The notes under the pieces: model-generated
The model's input: only the letters and a program-made list of their open reading frames with translations
Database searches by the model: none
What the model was told of the DNA's origin: nothing
NCBI GenBank assembly: GCA_024244665.1
Contig: JAAEOI010000228.1
Coordinates: forward strand, 1 to 43,979
DNA length: 43,979 nt
Source: Bacteroidota bacterium
GTDB taxonomy: Bacteria; Bacteroidota; Bacteroidia; Bacteroidales; GCA-2748055
Direction: 5' to 3'
In this document: positions 9,664 through 19,077 of the stretch, one piece after another
How positions within the stretch are numbered: position 1 is the stretch's first letter
Layout of the letters: every line of letters begins with the position of its first letter
Made by a program: the position numbers and the translations under genes

Positions 9664-11328
9664 TTATTTCCAGATTGAATTCATTTCAGAGACCTCAAGA
9701 CTTTTTACCAAAAGCTTACCCCGCGAATTGAATAAAATTCCTGATTCATCCAGGGGAGGCTGAACCTGATCTGTGATATAGATTCTGCCGCCGTCAATAA
9801 ATGCTTCCATGGAGGTGGCATCAATCAGCAATTCAATATCAAACTCATAAACACCTGGTTTGACAGTATGATGGGGATGATCATTCAGCGTCCCCTTGTA
9901 CCCGTTGAAATTTAATATCTTGTTTCCCCTGAAAGAGATGTGGAAGCCAAGATCTCTTTCCAGCTCGATACTGGCTCTGACATGCAGAAAACCGGGTGTG
10001 ATCTCCTTTAGCCTCCTGTTTGCCTCATCCTGGCCCAGGTTTTTCCACTCCCAGCTCCTTTTGTGCAATGACTCCACCTCCCCGATGGGATTGTGAAATA
10101 CCCTGACTCCTTCCTGAGTGGTTCTCAGACTGATTTCTGTAGGGAAGCAGATCATCTGGCTAAATCTCATTCCCGGATGCTGAGTCCTTCCCCAGGCCAT
10201 CTGGATTCGTCTGCCATCGGGGACATTATTGAAAGTCTGGGCAGCGTGAGCCAGTCCATAGGTCACCTTATACTTCCCTTTTTCAGGGCTAAATACTTTG
10301 CCATCAAAATCCCCGATCATATAGGAATTATCCACCCCATACATCACCCATCTGGTTTGATCCGGGTCACCATCAACCGGTAATTCGAAAAGTTCCGGAC
10401 ACTCCCAGAATCCCATGGTATGACTTTCATATTGCCACTTTTTAAGATTCTTTGAAGTATATATGCTGACTCCATCCAGTTCGAAAAGAGCCATTACCCA
10501 CTCCCGGTTTGGCTCATACCAAAATACTTTAGGATCGCGTGTCTGGTAGGAATTCCACATCTCCCTGCTATCAATAACCGGATTTCCCTCATATTTTGTA
10601 AAAGTGCGACCCCTGTCGTTACTATAAGCTACACATTGAACTTCATGCCTCGGTTCAGATCTGTCGGCTGTATAAATCGCCACCATCACGTTCTCTCCCC
10701 AGCCGGAAGTATTGTTTCGATCAATAACTGCAGATCCTGAGAACATGGTCCCAAGCTGGTCCGGATAAAGGGCATCATCTAACTCCTCCCAGTGAATAAG
10801 ATCCTTACTGACCGCATGTCCCCAGTGCATATTTCCCCACTTTGTCTCATAGGGGTTGTGCTGGAAAAAAAGATGATACTCCCCTTCAAACCATACCAGT
10901 CCGTTTGGATCATTATTCCATCCCACCCGGGGTGTAAAGTGAAACTGAGGACGCAATGCTTCCCTGTAAAGGCTGTCCTCACCGGCAAATCGATCCGACT
11001 GATAGATCTTGTCAATCCCGGTGGCCTGTGCATCAAAAATCACCGAGAGTATTTTTCCCTTATAGGCAGAAACATCTGTAAAAACCCAATAATCAATATT
11101 TTCTCCAGCCAATCTGATCTCAGAATATGTTAAGGTATCCCCATCCAGTACAAATTTCATCATCTGCCTGTCCTGGTCCATCTCTACAGGATAATTAAGA
11201 TATTGCTTTTCAATCTTAATACTACGGACTACCTCCTGACCATAAAGATTCCCAAAGGTCAGACTCATGAACAGGCCTGATGCAAGAAAGAGTGCAAGAG
11301 GTATTTTCTCAATTTTCAGTCTTTTCAT
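9664..11328 (-). CDS. Exported GH32 family glycosidase (levanase/fructanase-like) with N-terminal extra domain
   Basis: Beta-propeller GH32 enzyme of 554 residues with a signal peptide (about 1-30). An N-terminal segment of about 100 residues resembles the DUF4980 domain that precedes GH32 in Bacteroidota. The three GH32 signature motifs are all present: WNNDPNG with nucleophile Asp140, R264-D265-P266, and the acid/base motif E309-C-P. A C-terminal beta-sandwich (about 420-554) completes the family layout. Known members cleave beta-fructofuranosides such as levan, inulin or sucrose. A fructanase is unexpected among fucosidases and sulfatases, so either the glycan has fructose or a related unit, or the locus serves more than one substrate. 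It is followed by an oxidoreductase 28 bp later and preceded by a transporter gene 3 bp before. Confidence 0.92.
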   Translation of the reverse strand: MKRLKIEKIPLALFLASGLFMSLTFGNLYGQEVVRSIKIEKQYLNYPVEMDQDRQMMKFVLDGDTLTYSEIRLAGENIDYWVFTDVSAYKGKILSVIFDAQATGIDKIYQSDRFAGEDSLYREALRPQFHFTPRVGWNNDPNGLVWFEGEYHLFFQHNPYETKWGNMHWGHAVSKDLIHWEELDDALYPDQLGTMFSGSAVIDRNNTSGWGENVMVAIYTADRSEPRHEVQCVAYSNDRGRTFTKYEGNPVIDSREMWNSYQTRDPKVFWYEPNREWVMALFELDGVSIYTSKNLKKWQYESHTMGFWECPELFELPVDGDPDQTRWVMYGVDNSYMIGDFDGKVFSPEKGKYKVTYGLAHAAQTFNNVPDGRRIQMAWGRTQHPGMRFSQMICFPTEISLRTTQEGVRVFHNPIGEVESLHKRSWEWKNLGQDEANRRLKEITPGFLHVRASIELERDLGFHISFRGNKILNFNGYKGTLNDHPHHTVKPGVYEFDIELLIDATSMEAFIDGGRIYITDQVQPPLDESGILFNSRGKLLVKSLEVSEMNSIWK

Positions 11329-11331
11329 TGC

Positions 11332-12828
11332 TTATATCTTCATTTGTCTTAGAATCCAACGATTCATCATCACCAGTATAGTCATGATGATGGCCCACTG
11401 TGCAAGGCAGGTCGTTAAGCTGTAAGTACTCAGGGGATTAAACCACTGATCGACTGTTGCAGATAGGGATAGCCACCAGACCAGAAGAACAGTTGCTGCA
11501 ATTGGGATGAAAAATTTCATCACCAATTCCCACCAGACCCCAAGTTTCCAATCATCCTTATTGCCCAGAATTTCGACCTTCCGAATGCTAGATAAGCCAT
11601 GCCTGATAAAAATAAAGGCCATGAAAGCACCCGAAAGCATCAATGCCAGTCCCCATACAAAGTCCTGATTGCTCAGGATATTCAGGTTCCGGGCTGAGGG
11701 GATACCAAACAGGTAAGAGATTAATACAACACTGAGGATGGCAACAGGCCGTTTCATACCTCCATCCATGAGAATGCGGGTTGGCAATTCCACCTGTGCA
11801 ATCAAGGAAGAAAAACCGGCAAATGTTAATCCCAGGAAGAAAAGAATAGAGAGGGGATTCCCAAAAAGCATGCGGGCAAATAACTGGGGCATCCAGATAA
11901 AGGTTAAACCGGTTGAGGCCGGTCCACTGGTTCTCATAATCTCCAGGATTTCCGGCTTTGCCATTCCCATATCGGTTTGCAGAACAGCAAATACGGTCCC
12001 GAAGATCATCATACCTGCCAAAAGGGAGATGAGATTATTTCCTATTCCGGTAAAAAATGCATTTTTGACGATCCCGAATTTTCGCTTCATATAAATTGCA
12101 TAGGTCATGAATAAGCCCCATCCGGCACCGGTATCCCATGCATTTTGTGTAAGTGCCTGAATCCATATTCTCGGCTTCCCCAACTGGCTCCACTCAGGTT
12201 TGAAAAGATAGGCAACTCCATCCCAGGCACCCTCCAGAGTAAGTGCGCGAATAACACTCAAAACGAGAATAACCAGAAGTGTGGGAATGAGTACTTTATT
12301 CACCTTTTCGATGGAAGCCACCCCCTTCCAGATCGCCAGGGCCCCAAAGCCCATGGCCAGTGCATGTGAAACCAGGGGCCATCCCCCAGCCTGGTAATTG
12401 TTCCAGATCTCCATGGATGCCGCCATGGAAGTCGGGAGAGGGTGGGTGAGGGTGTAGATGAAATAGTAGATGCACCAGCCCACCACCACAGAATAGAAAA
12501 ATGTGATAGCGGTGGCAACAAAAGCGACAAAAGCTCCCATCCATGCAAACTTGCGGCCGGCAGTCTTGATGAAGGTTCCAACAACCCCGCTCCTGTATTT
12601 CATTCCAAGCGCATACTCTCCAATGATTAAAGGGATGCTCCACAGAAACAGGAATGCGATCCAGGCGACTAGAAAAGCTCCTGCACCTTCCTCTCCCCCG
12701 TTTTGGGCAACAATCCTTGGGAAGCGCCAGATATTCCCTGTCCCGATTGCAATACCCAGGGCACTGAGTATAAATCCCAATCGGGATGAAAAGTGTCCGG
12801 CCGGTGCTGCATTATTGCCTTTTGACAT
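11332..12828 (-). CDS. Sodium-dependent transporter, NSS/SNF family
   Basis: Inner-membrane sodium symporter of 498 residues. The start of the transport domain reads SSRLGFILSALGIAIGTGNIW, the unwound TM1 region that binds sodium and substrate in this family, followed by FPRIVAQNGGEEGAGAF. About twelve hydrophobic segments follow. Characterised bacterial members move amino acids or related small molecules. Here it is packed only 3 bp from a GH32 gene and lies 62 bp after a sulfatase, so a role in uptake of a product of glycan breakdown is inferred, not shown. An amino acid substrate would be odd in this context. Confidence 0.9.
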   Translation of the reverse strand: MSKGNNAAPAGHFSSRLGFILSALGIAIGTGNIWRFPRIVAQNGGEEGAGAFLVAWIAFLFLWSIPLIIGEYALGMKYRSGVVGTFIKTAGRKFAWMGAFVAFVATAITFFYSVVVGWCIYYFIYTLTHPLPTSMAASMEIWNNYQAGGWPLVSHALAMGFGALAIWKGVASIEKVNKVLIPTLLVILVLSVIRALTLEGAWDGVAYLFKPEWSQLGKPRIWIQALTQNAWDTGAGWGLFMTYAIYMKRKFGIVKNAFFTGIGNNLISLLAGMMIFGTVFAVLQTDMGMAKPEILEIMRTSGPASTGLTFIWMPQLFARMLFGNPLSILFFLGLTFAGFSSLIAQVELPTRILMDGGMKRPVAILSVVLISYLFGIPSARNLNILSNQDFVWGLALMLSGAFMAFIFIRHGLSSIRKVEILGNKDDWKLGVWWELVMKFFIPIAATVLLVWWLSLSATVDQWFNPLSTYSLTTCLAQWAIIMTILVMMNRWILRQMKI

Positions 12829-12890
12829 AACAATGAAGTATTTAAAATAAGAGGTATATATTCCTGTGGCAGAAATTCATGGAGTGTGCA

Positions 12891-14738
12891 TCATTCCAGC
12901 TTTGAAATGTAAACATAATATGCACCCAGGGAGAGGTCCTCAGGACCTGTAAACCATGTTTTCAATTTTGTCTCCCCCTTCTCGAGGTTCACTTCGAAGG
13001 CAGCCGCTTTCATCCCTTCCATGACTGGCAGCGAGCTTTCAAGTCCCTGGATTTCCAGTCGGGCGTTTTCAATGTTCAGAGCCTTCCCCGGACCAAAAGG
13101 TTCTCCTCCCGGAATCGGAGTTGTTGAAGCCGGAATTCCTTCACCTATTGCCCGGCCTGCCTCTTTGGGCCAGCGCATCAGCTCCACCTTGTATTTCCCC
13201 GATTTCATGACTTCCACATCCCAGTATCCATTAAGTAGTGGTCCGCGCCTGATAATGCTATGTGCAAATGGAGGTGTATCTTCTCCCCCGGGTCTTGCGG
13301 CCCTGGTCCCGTCAGCCTTTACTACCTCCATCCAGTCATGCGATGACAAAACCATCTCCGGGGCCTCATCTGCCCCGATCCGGATATAGGATCTGGTCTT
13401 ATAATCGGAGAATACGTCCTCAAACCAAGCCTGGTAGAGCGCTCGCATCTCCTTGTACTTATCCGGGTAAATTGCAGCTACGTTCAGCCTTTGTCCCGGG
13501 TCGGTTTTCATATCATATAATTCAGTCCCGTATACCAGCCGCCACCTCTTTTGCATCACTGCAGATCCCCTGAAATGCTCGGGTTCTTCCACTCGTTGTG
13601 AATCGACAAAGAGGGTTCTCCATCCCTTTTCCCATTTCAATTCACCTTTGATATATTTCCAGAGGCTCATACCATCCAATTTGGAACCATGCTCCTTCTC
13701 CAGACCACACATCTCAACCAGGGTGGGTAATATGTCAATATGGGCAGTGAGGCCGTCAAAATCCCTGCCTTCATCAATTCCGCCATCGGGCCAGTGGATA
13801 AAACAGGGCACCCTGTGCCCTCCATCGTAAGGGCTGCCCTTCTTCCCACGCATACCTGCACCATATCCATAAACTGTGGGCAGACCATTGTAACGGTGTC
13901 CGTCAAGGATTACGCCTGTGGCCGTACCATTGTCGGTCATAAAAATAAATATGGTATTTCTGTCAAGATCCTGCTCCTTCAGATAGCTTCTGAGCTTGCC
14001 GATATTCTCATCAATACAGGTGATCATTCCATTAAATCGCGCAGAAGGGATCAGCGTATCACCCCTGTAAGGATCGGAATATCTCTCTTCCACATACAGT
14101 GGACCATGGGGTGCATTGGTGGCGATGTAGCAAAAGAAGGGTTCATCACTGTTTTTCTCTATAAAAGACTGTGCTTCCCCGAACCAAACATCGGTACAAT
14201 AACCCTCATATTGTCTCTGCTCTCCGTTGTCATAGTAGTGATCATCAAAGTAATCGTTGTCCCAGTAATCATTGGTATTTCCAATGGCCCCACCCCCATG
14301 GTAGACCGCTTTCTGAAACCCTACATCCATTGGCCTTCGGGGATAATTGTCACCCAGATGCCACTTCCCGAACATGGCCGTGGAGTATCCATTGTCTTTA
14401 AAAACCTGTGCCATGGTGGCATCCTTCTCCCGGAGCAGTGTTCTTCCTGTAACTGTATGCCAGACCCCTGTTCGATTATTATATCTGCCTGTCATTAATG
14501 CTGCCCTTGTGGGAGCACAGGTGGGTGAGACATGGTAATCCGTAAGCCTGACACTCTCCTCCCATAAATCATCCATATTCGGAGTTTTGATCCATGGATT
14601 ACCATGACTGGCAAGATCGCCATATCCCTGATCATCTGTAATGACCAGGATTACGTTTGGTTTCTTTTGATCCTCACTGCAAGAGCTGAAGATGAACAGA
14701 AATCCAAGTAACAAGATGAATGATAGTCGCCCCTTCAC
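12891..14738 (-). CDS. Lipoprotein Cys-type sulfatase with C-terminal extension
   Basis: S1-type sulfatase of 615 residues. The start codon is GTG at 14738; no in-frame ATG lies upstream and the signal sequence begins directly after it. The lipobox is FSSC (Cys20). The metal motif VITDDQGYGDLA is followed by the modification motif C74-A-P-T-R78, in which Thr replaces the common Ser. GKWHLGDNYP and FMTDNGTATG complete the active site. After about residue 460 there is an extra region of some 150 residues containing GYWDVEVMKSGKYKVEL, which looks like a beta-rich accessory domain. The gene lies 93 bp after the MFS transporter gene. Substrate position cannot be assigned. Confidence 0.92.
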   Translation of the reverse strand: MKGRLSFILLLGFLFIFSSCSEDQKKPNVILVITDDQGYGDLASHGNPWIKTPNMDDLWEESVRLTDYHVSPTCAPTRAALMTGRYNNRTGVWHTVTGRTLLREKDATMAQVFKDNGYSTAMFGKWHLGDNYPRRPMDVGFQKAVYHGGGAIGNTNDYWDNDYFDDHYYDNGEQRQYEGYCTDVWFGEAQSFIEKNSDEPFFCYIATNAPHGPLYVEERYSDPYRGDTLIPSARFNGMITCIDENIGKLRSYLKEQDLDRNTIFIFMTDNGTATGVILDGHRYNGLPTVYGYGAGMRGKKGSPYDGGHRVPCFIHWPDGGIDEGRDFDGLTAHIDILPTLVEMCGLEKEHGSKLDGMSLWKYIKGELKWEKGWRTLFVDSQRVEEPEHFRGSAVMQKRWRLVYGTELYDMKTDPGQRLNVAAIYPDKYKEMRALYQAWFEDVFSDYKTRSYIRIGADEAPEMVLSSHDWMEVVKADGTRAARPGGEDTPPFAHSIIRRGPLLNGYWDVEVMKSGKYKVELMRWPKEAGRAIGEGIPASTTPIPGGEPFGPGKALNIENARLEIQGLESSLPVMEGMKAAAFEVNLEKGETKLKTWFTGPEDLSLGAYYVYISKLE

Positions 14739-14831
14739 TGTGCCGGTCTTAATTGGTATAAAACTCTGTTTTTCATTTCTGCAGTTTCTAATCTATATCT
14801 TGATCCACTCACAGGGGAGCGATGACTCAGG

Positions 14832-16166
14832 CTAGAGCTCTACAGGTTTCTTCTTTCTGTAAACTACATAAAGGATTGAAAATCCAACAATCAGAATCAC
14901 GGGAAGAACGCCAATGCTTTGAAGTGCAACCTGTGTATTTTTCACTTCCAGTATGCGCCCCATCACTGGCAGAAACATGGCTACTGAAACAAATCCGGAA
15001 CCCCCAAGCAGTGAAAGACCCAGGGCGCCGGTTTTGGGAATATACTCCGAGGTAAAACCAAGCATTGTGGGCCAGAAATAACATACACCCAAAGCAAAAA
15101 ATATGGCGCTGATGATGGTTAAAGCGGGAGAATGGACCACACTAAGGGAGTAAATGCCAATGGCAGAGAATACCGAGGACAATAATAAAACGCCAACCGG
15201 ATTGATCCGGTGAATTAATTGTCCGGCAAAGAAACGCCCCAATGCCATAATACCAGTGATCAGAGCCAGAATAAGCATAGGGCTTACACCTGCATTTGCC
15301 AGAAGCGCATTAACCCATTGATTTGTAACCAGCTCAGTTGAAGAGGTCAACAACATAAGCGAAAACATCACAGGGAAAATAACATTCTCCCTGTGAATAA
15401 ATCTTGCCTCAGCAATGGAGATTACCGATACAACTCCGATCAGGGCCAGATACATCCATCCTTCCGGGAAAGTAACCAGGTTAATGGCAAGCAGAATCAT
15501 CAGGGTCATGGATGTAATAATAGTATAGGGTGCCCCAATGGCCTTTAACATTGCCCTGTAGGTGACTCCACTGGTAACCCGTTCTGTTTCCGGGATTTTT
15601 TGTCCGAAAAAGAGAAATCCGTAAATGGCCAGTGGGATGAAGAGTAAGCCGGCATATACCTGCCAGGTAATGGCCATCTTATCCATCATAAAATAGGCCA
15701 GAAGACTTCCAATCAAAATTCCTCCGGGAAACCATACATGAAAGCGGTTCAGCATTTTGGTCTTATTCTTAGGATAGAGTGTTGCGACAAGCGGATTAAA
15801 GGATGCTTCCACACTCCCGTTTCCCAAGCCGATAAAAACATTGGCCAAAAATAACATCTCCTTGTTTTGGGCCAGAATAAAGACAACAGCACCAATGAGT
15901 TGTAAAACAAATGCTGCCCATACCAGAGTTTTGGTTTTTACAATATCAATAATAAAACCACCCACAACCATGGCAATTGTAAATCCCCAGAAGGCGGGAC
16001 TGAAAGCCCAGCCAATGGCCTCTTTTGACAAACCGAATATTCCTCCATCCTCAACAGGACCAAAAATCTCTTCGATTTTTGCCCTCATTGCAAAGGTCAG
16101 TGAGGTTACTAAAAGCGCAAAACAACTGCCTATAAATAATCTTGATTTGTTGAATTTCTGATCCAT
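14832..16166 (-). CDS. MFS family transporter, probable sugar permease
   Basis: Twelve-helix inner-membrane protein of 444 residues of the major facilitator superfamily. The first half contains AFWGFTIAMVVGGFIID followed by a basic loop (VKTK), the usual A-motif position between TM2 and TM3. A helix contains FIGLGNGSVEASFNPLVATLYP, and FHVWFPGGILIGSLLAYFMM follows. The general architecture is like the FucP/sugar-proton symporter branch, but I cannot assign fucose specifically. Location between an exported oxidoreductase and a sulfatase suggests uptake of a monosaccharide or oxidised sugar produced by the locus. Spacing is 34 bp from the preceding and 93 bp to the following gene. Confidence 0.85.
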   Translation of the reverse strand: MDQKFNKSRLFIGSCFALLVTSLTFAMRAKIEEIFGPVEDGGIFGLSKEAIGWAFSPAFWGFTIAMVVGGFIIDIVKTKTLVWAAFVLQLIGAVVFILAQNKEMLFLANVFIGLGNGSVEASFNPLVATLYPKNKTKMLNRFHVWFPGGILIGSLLAYFMMDKMAITWQVYAGLLFIPLAIYGFLFFGQKIPETERVTSGVTYRAMLKAIGAPYTIITSMTLMILLAINLVTFPEGWMYLALIGVVSVISIAEARFIHRENVIFPVMFSLMLLTSSTELVTNQWVNALLANAGVSPMLILALITGIMALGRFFAGQLIHRINPVGVLLLSSVFSAIGIYSLSVVHSPALTIISAIFFALGVCYFWPTMLGFTSEYIPKTGALGLSLLGGSGFVSVAMFLPVMGRILEVKNTQVALQSIGVLPVILIVGFSILYVVYRKKKPVEL

Positions 16167-16200
16167 AATAGTTGGTGTTTTTTAGTGGCACAATTTATTT

Positions 16201-17529
16201 TTAGGTTGATTTATGCTGAATTCCAGGAACCGGCACGGGAAATTCCATGTCGCTGTTCCCAAGAGTGTATTGATCAGGTCCGAGCTTAAGGGTTGAGTTC
16301 ATCATCTGCTCCCATGTTGTTTTCTTTCCTGTAAAAGCAGAGATCCTTCCCATGATGGCGGTCAGGGTTGAAACAGCGGTCTGTTCTGCCTCCTGTACCG
16401 GGGTATTGTTGCGGATAACCGTGACAAGATGAATGTGTTCCTGTACATAGGGAGATATCTTCACCGTACCGGTGGATTCACCATTTGAGTCCTTTGGATA
16501 GTTGTATTCCCATTTCACACTTCCGTCCAAATTGAAGATGGTGTTCTTACAATTGGTATATCCTTCTGTTCCCATAATGATCTCGCCAATTCCATTTTCA
16601 CATCCATCCATCTGCCGGGTCGAGCTTTGAGAGTGAAATCCCTTTCCAAAATCAAAATCGACATTAAAAAAATCATATTGATCACCGGTCACCCTGCGAT
16701 GCCGACCACCGAACCCAGTGGCACTGATCGGGTTACGCCCCACAAACCAGTTAATGATGTCGATGTTGTGTACATGGGTATCGAGGAAATGGTCACCACT
16801 AAGCCAGGTGAAATTATTCCAGTTTCTCAGCATATACTCCATATCGCTCCAGCCCTCTTCACGGGTACGGAACCATACGTGAGACTGCATCCACCATGCA
16901 CGGGCCGACACAAGATCGCCGATAGCTCCATTTACCACATGTTTATAGGTCTCAATATAATCCCGCCCATGTCGTCTTTGGGTTCCCGTAATAATGGTCA
17001 GGTCCAAAGCGGCTGCTTTTTTGGATGTAGCAATAATTGACCTGGCTCCCACCGGATCCACACAAGCAGGTTTCTCCATAAATACGTGCTTCTTAGCCAG
17101 CACGCATGCCTTTAAATGCTCTGGTCTGAAATGCGGAGGAGTGGCCAGGATGACCACATCCAGATCGGTATCAATCAGTTTTTGATACGCATCAAATCCT
17201 GAAAAGCAATTTTCCGAAGCTACCTCAATTTTCGCATTTTTCAATTTCTCCCGACAAAGCTCCACCTTATCCGGGAAAACATCTGCCAGTGTACTTATTT
17301 CCAGGTCGTTACCGGCGGCAATAAAATTCAAAGCCGCACCTGTGCCCCTGTTTCCGCAACCCACAAGACCGGCTTTAAGCTTTTTGCCATCAGGAGCCCT
17401 GTCAAGCATAGGTGGCAATCCCAGCTCTTCATTACTTAATTCCTTCTTACAAGAGCTTAGAGCACTAACCCCGAGCGTTGCAACAGCCCCCACTGCAGCT
17501 GTTTTACCGATAAAAGAACGTCTATCCAT
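16201..17529 (-). CDS. Tat-exported Gfo/Idh/MocA oxidoreductase, probable lipoprotein
   Basis: Family oxidoreductase of 442 residues. It starts with a twin-arginine signal (MDRRSFIGK) that ends in a lipobox-like ALSSC (Cys27), so it may be a Tat-exported lipoprotein held at the membrane. The Rossmann motif is GLVGCGNRGTG (54-64) and the conserved motif is M-E152-K153-P154. A later block HFLDTHVHNIDIINWFVG carries the His/Asp residues expected near the substrate. It is the gene immediately after the tetraheme cytochrome-SUMF1 fusion (42-bp gap). Membrane anchoring plus that neighbour suggests an electron-transfer partner; this is inference. The true substrate is unknown. Confidence 0.9.
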   Translation of the reverse strand: MDRRSFIGKTAAVGAVATLGVSALSSCKKELSNEELGLPPMLDRAPDGKKLKAGLVGCGNRGTGAALNFIAAGNDLEISTLADVFPDKVELCREKLKNAKIEVASENCFSGFDAYQKLIDTDLDVVILATPPHFRPEHLKACVLAKKHVFMEKPACVDPVGARSIIATSKKAAALDLTIITGTQRRHGRDYIETYKHVVNGAIGDLVSARAWWMQSHVWFRTREEGWSDMEYMLRNWNNFTWLSGDHFLDTHVHNIDIINWFVGRNPISATGFGGRHRRVTGDQYDFFNVDFDFGKGFHSQSSTRQMDGCENGIGEIIMGTEGYTNCKNTIFNLDGSVKWEYNYPKDSNGESTGTVKISPYVQEHIHLVTVIRNNTPVQEAEQTAVSTLTAIMGRISAFTGKKTTWEQMMNSTLKLGPDQYTLGNSDMEFPVPVPGIQHKST

Positions 17530-17571
17530 CTTATATTTTTTATTTTGTTTTCAGTTGTGATGTTTATGCGA

Positions 17572-19077
17572 TCACTCATCATTATATTCACAGAGAACCC
17601 TGAAACCCACATGCTTGGCATCGGAGTACCACCAAATACTTTTGGGTATCTGGGGGTCTGTCACGAGCCAATCAGTAGTTCGGGTAAAATCCCTGTTTGA
17701 AACCCTGACCTCTTTTGCCGAATTTCTAAATGATCCACCCCTGATTGAGTGTTCTTCTCCATTCCTTGGCCCAAAGGGATTACTTACCAAATCTCCAGGA
17801 TATTTCCCATATACAAGGGGATCATAGTAGTCAATACAAAATTCGGCAACATTCCCAAGCATGTTTTTCAGTCCAAAAGGATTTGCCTGTACAAAGTCCG
17901 GAGGCTGGGTTTTAAGCGGACTGTTCTCCTTATAAACTATATATGAATTGATTACTGAGGTATCGGGTCCGAAAACCTTACGCCAAAGGCCTTCTCTAAC
18001 ATACTTTTCAGGACTTGAATCAAAAAAATAGGGGCCTTCGGTCATGCCCCGGGCCGCATATTCCCATTCAGCCTCTGTAGGCAGGCGGTAGCTTTTACCA
18101 GTAACCTGGCTGAGCCACTGGCAATATACAGTGGCGGCATAATGGGTCATGGTGATGGCTGGCCGGTCCGCTGTGCCCCATCCCTGATCGGGAGCGCCCC
18201 ATGGAGGTGTAGGACCAGATATTGCATCGACCTCCTTCTCTTTTGCTTTTTCTCCCTCTTTTCGTCCCTGCGAACTTGTGGCTGCAAAAAATGCCAGGTA
18301 TTCATCCCATGTGACCTCTAACTCTGCCATCCAGAAACTATCAACCTTTGCCTGCCTCGCCGGAACTTCATCGCGCTGCATAAAAGGAGTACCCATCGGA
18401 CTTCCCAAAACAAATGTCCCTCCCGGAATCGGGATCATATTGAACGAAACGGAACTCCCCGGAATTTGCTCCTTGTAAGGCACAAATCCCTCTACTTCTG
18501 TCGGAAGGCTATAGACCTCGTTGTCGTCTGCCAGGGATCCGAATCCGATATTGGCCGAGTGGGCCAGGGGATCATAATGACCGACATTTATATGGCAGGT
18601 AATACAGCGTTTCTGATCTGCATCAAGTTCATATCTCAGATGGGAATCTCCACCCTTATCGCTGAGGGTAGCAGGGAAAAGGTTGGTATGGCAGTTCACG
18701 CAACCCTCTTTATAAACGAAGTGAGCAGCCATTTCGGGGGAACTCTTTATTGCCCAGTCGATATCAGCAGAATCTTTAAAATATAATCCATAGACATCTT
18801 TGATACCATGTTTGGCCTTTTGTACCGTATATTTTAGAACATTCTCCTTTAAGGGAAGGTGGCAATCGACGCAATGCACTCGTACTCCTGAACTGTTATT
18901 TGTGTGGGTCGACCATTTCCATGCCATATCAGCATCGGTATGAATATGGCAGCTCATACAATACTGATCCGTAGATGTAATTTTATATACCTTTTTCATT
19001 CCGGCAAAAAACAGTGTCGCGATTAGGATCCCTACAATCACTGGCCAGGAGAATTTCAATTTGAATACCTTTTTCAT
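17572..19077 (-). CDS. Tetraheme NapC/NirT-type cytochrome c fused to a formylglycine-generating-enzyme-like (SUMF1) domain
   Basis: A 501-residue fusion. Residues 11-27 form a single membrane anchor. Four c-type heme motifs follow: C40MSCH44, C69VDCH73, C126VNCH130 and C158ITCH162, in the spacing of NapC/NirT/NrfH quinol-oxidising cytochromes. From about residue 212 (FNMIPIPGGTFVLGS) to the end is a SUMF1 domain with the family blocks VTWDEYLAFF, YRLPTEAEWEYAARG, GNVAEFCIDYY and IRGGSFRNSAKEVRVSNRD. True formylglycine-generating enzymes carry two copper-binding cysteines just after the RGGS block; here that stretch has none, so classical activity is doubtful. The cytochrome part should take electrons from menaquinol and face the periplasm. 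Neighbours are a GH141-like gene (91 bp) and an exported oxidoreductase (42 bp). The function of the fusion is unknown. Confidence 0.88.
   Translation of the reverse strand: MKKVFKLKFSWPVIVGILIATLFFAGMKKVYKITSTDQYCMSCHIHTDADMAWKWSTHTNNSSGVRVHCVDCHLPLKENVLKYTVQKAKHGIKDVYGLYFKDSADIDWAIKSSPEMAAHFVYKEGCVNCHTNLFPATLSDKGGDSHLRYELDADQKRCITCHINVGHYDPLAHSANIGFGSLADDNEVYSLPTEVEGFVPYKEQIPGSSVSFNMIPIPGGTFVLGSPMGTPFMQRDEVPARQAKVDSFWMAELEVTWDEYLAFFAATSSQGRKEGEKAKEKEVDAISGPTPPWGAPDQGWGTADRPAITMTHYAATVYCQWLSQVTGKSYRLPTEAEWEYAARGMTEGPYFFDSSPEKYVREGLWRKVFGPDTSVINSYIVYKENSPLKTQPPDFVQANPFGLKNMLGNVAEFCIDYYDPLVYGKYPGDLVSNPFGPRNGEEHSIRGGSFRNSAKEVRVSNRDFTRTTDWLVTDPQIPKSIWWYSDAKHVGFRVLCEYNDE

Noticed and set aside
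13740..14498. 252-codon open frame on the plus strand
   Set aside because: It is wholly antisense to the sulfatase at 12891-14738, whose motifs are clear. The translation has no recognisable domain, signal or neighbour logic.
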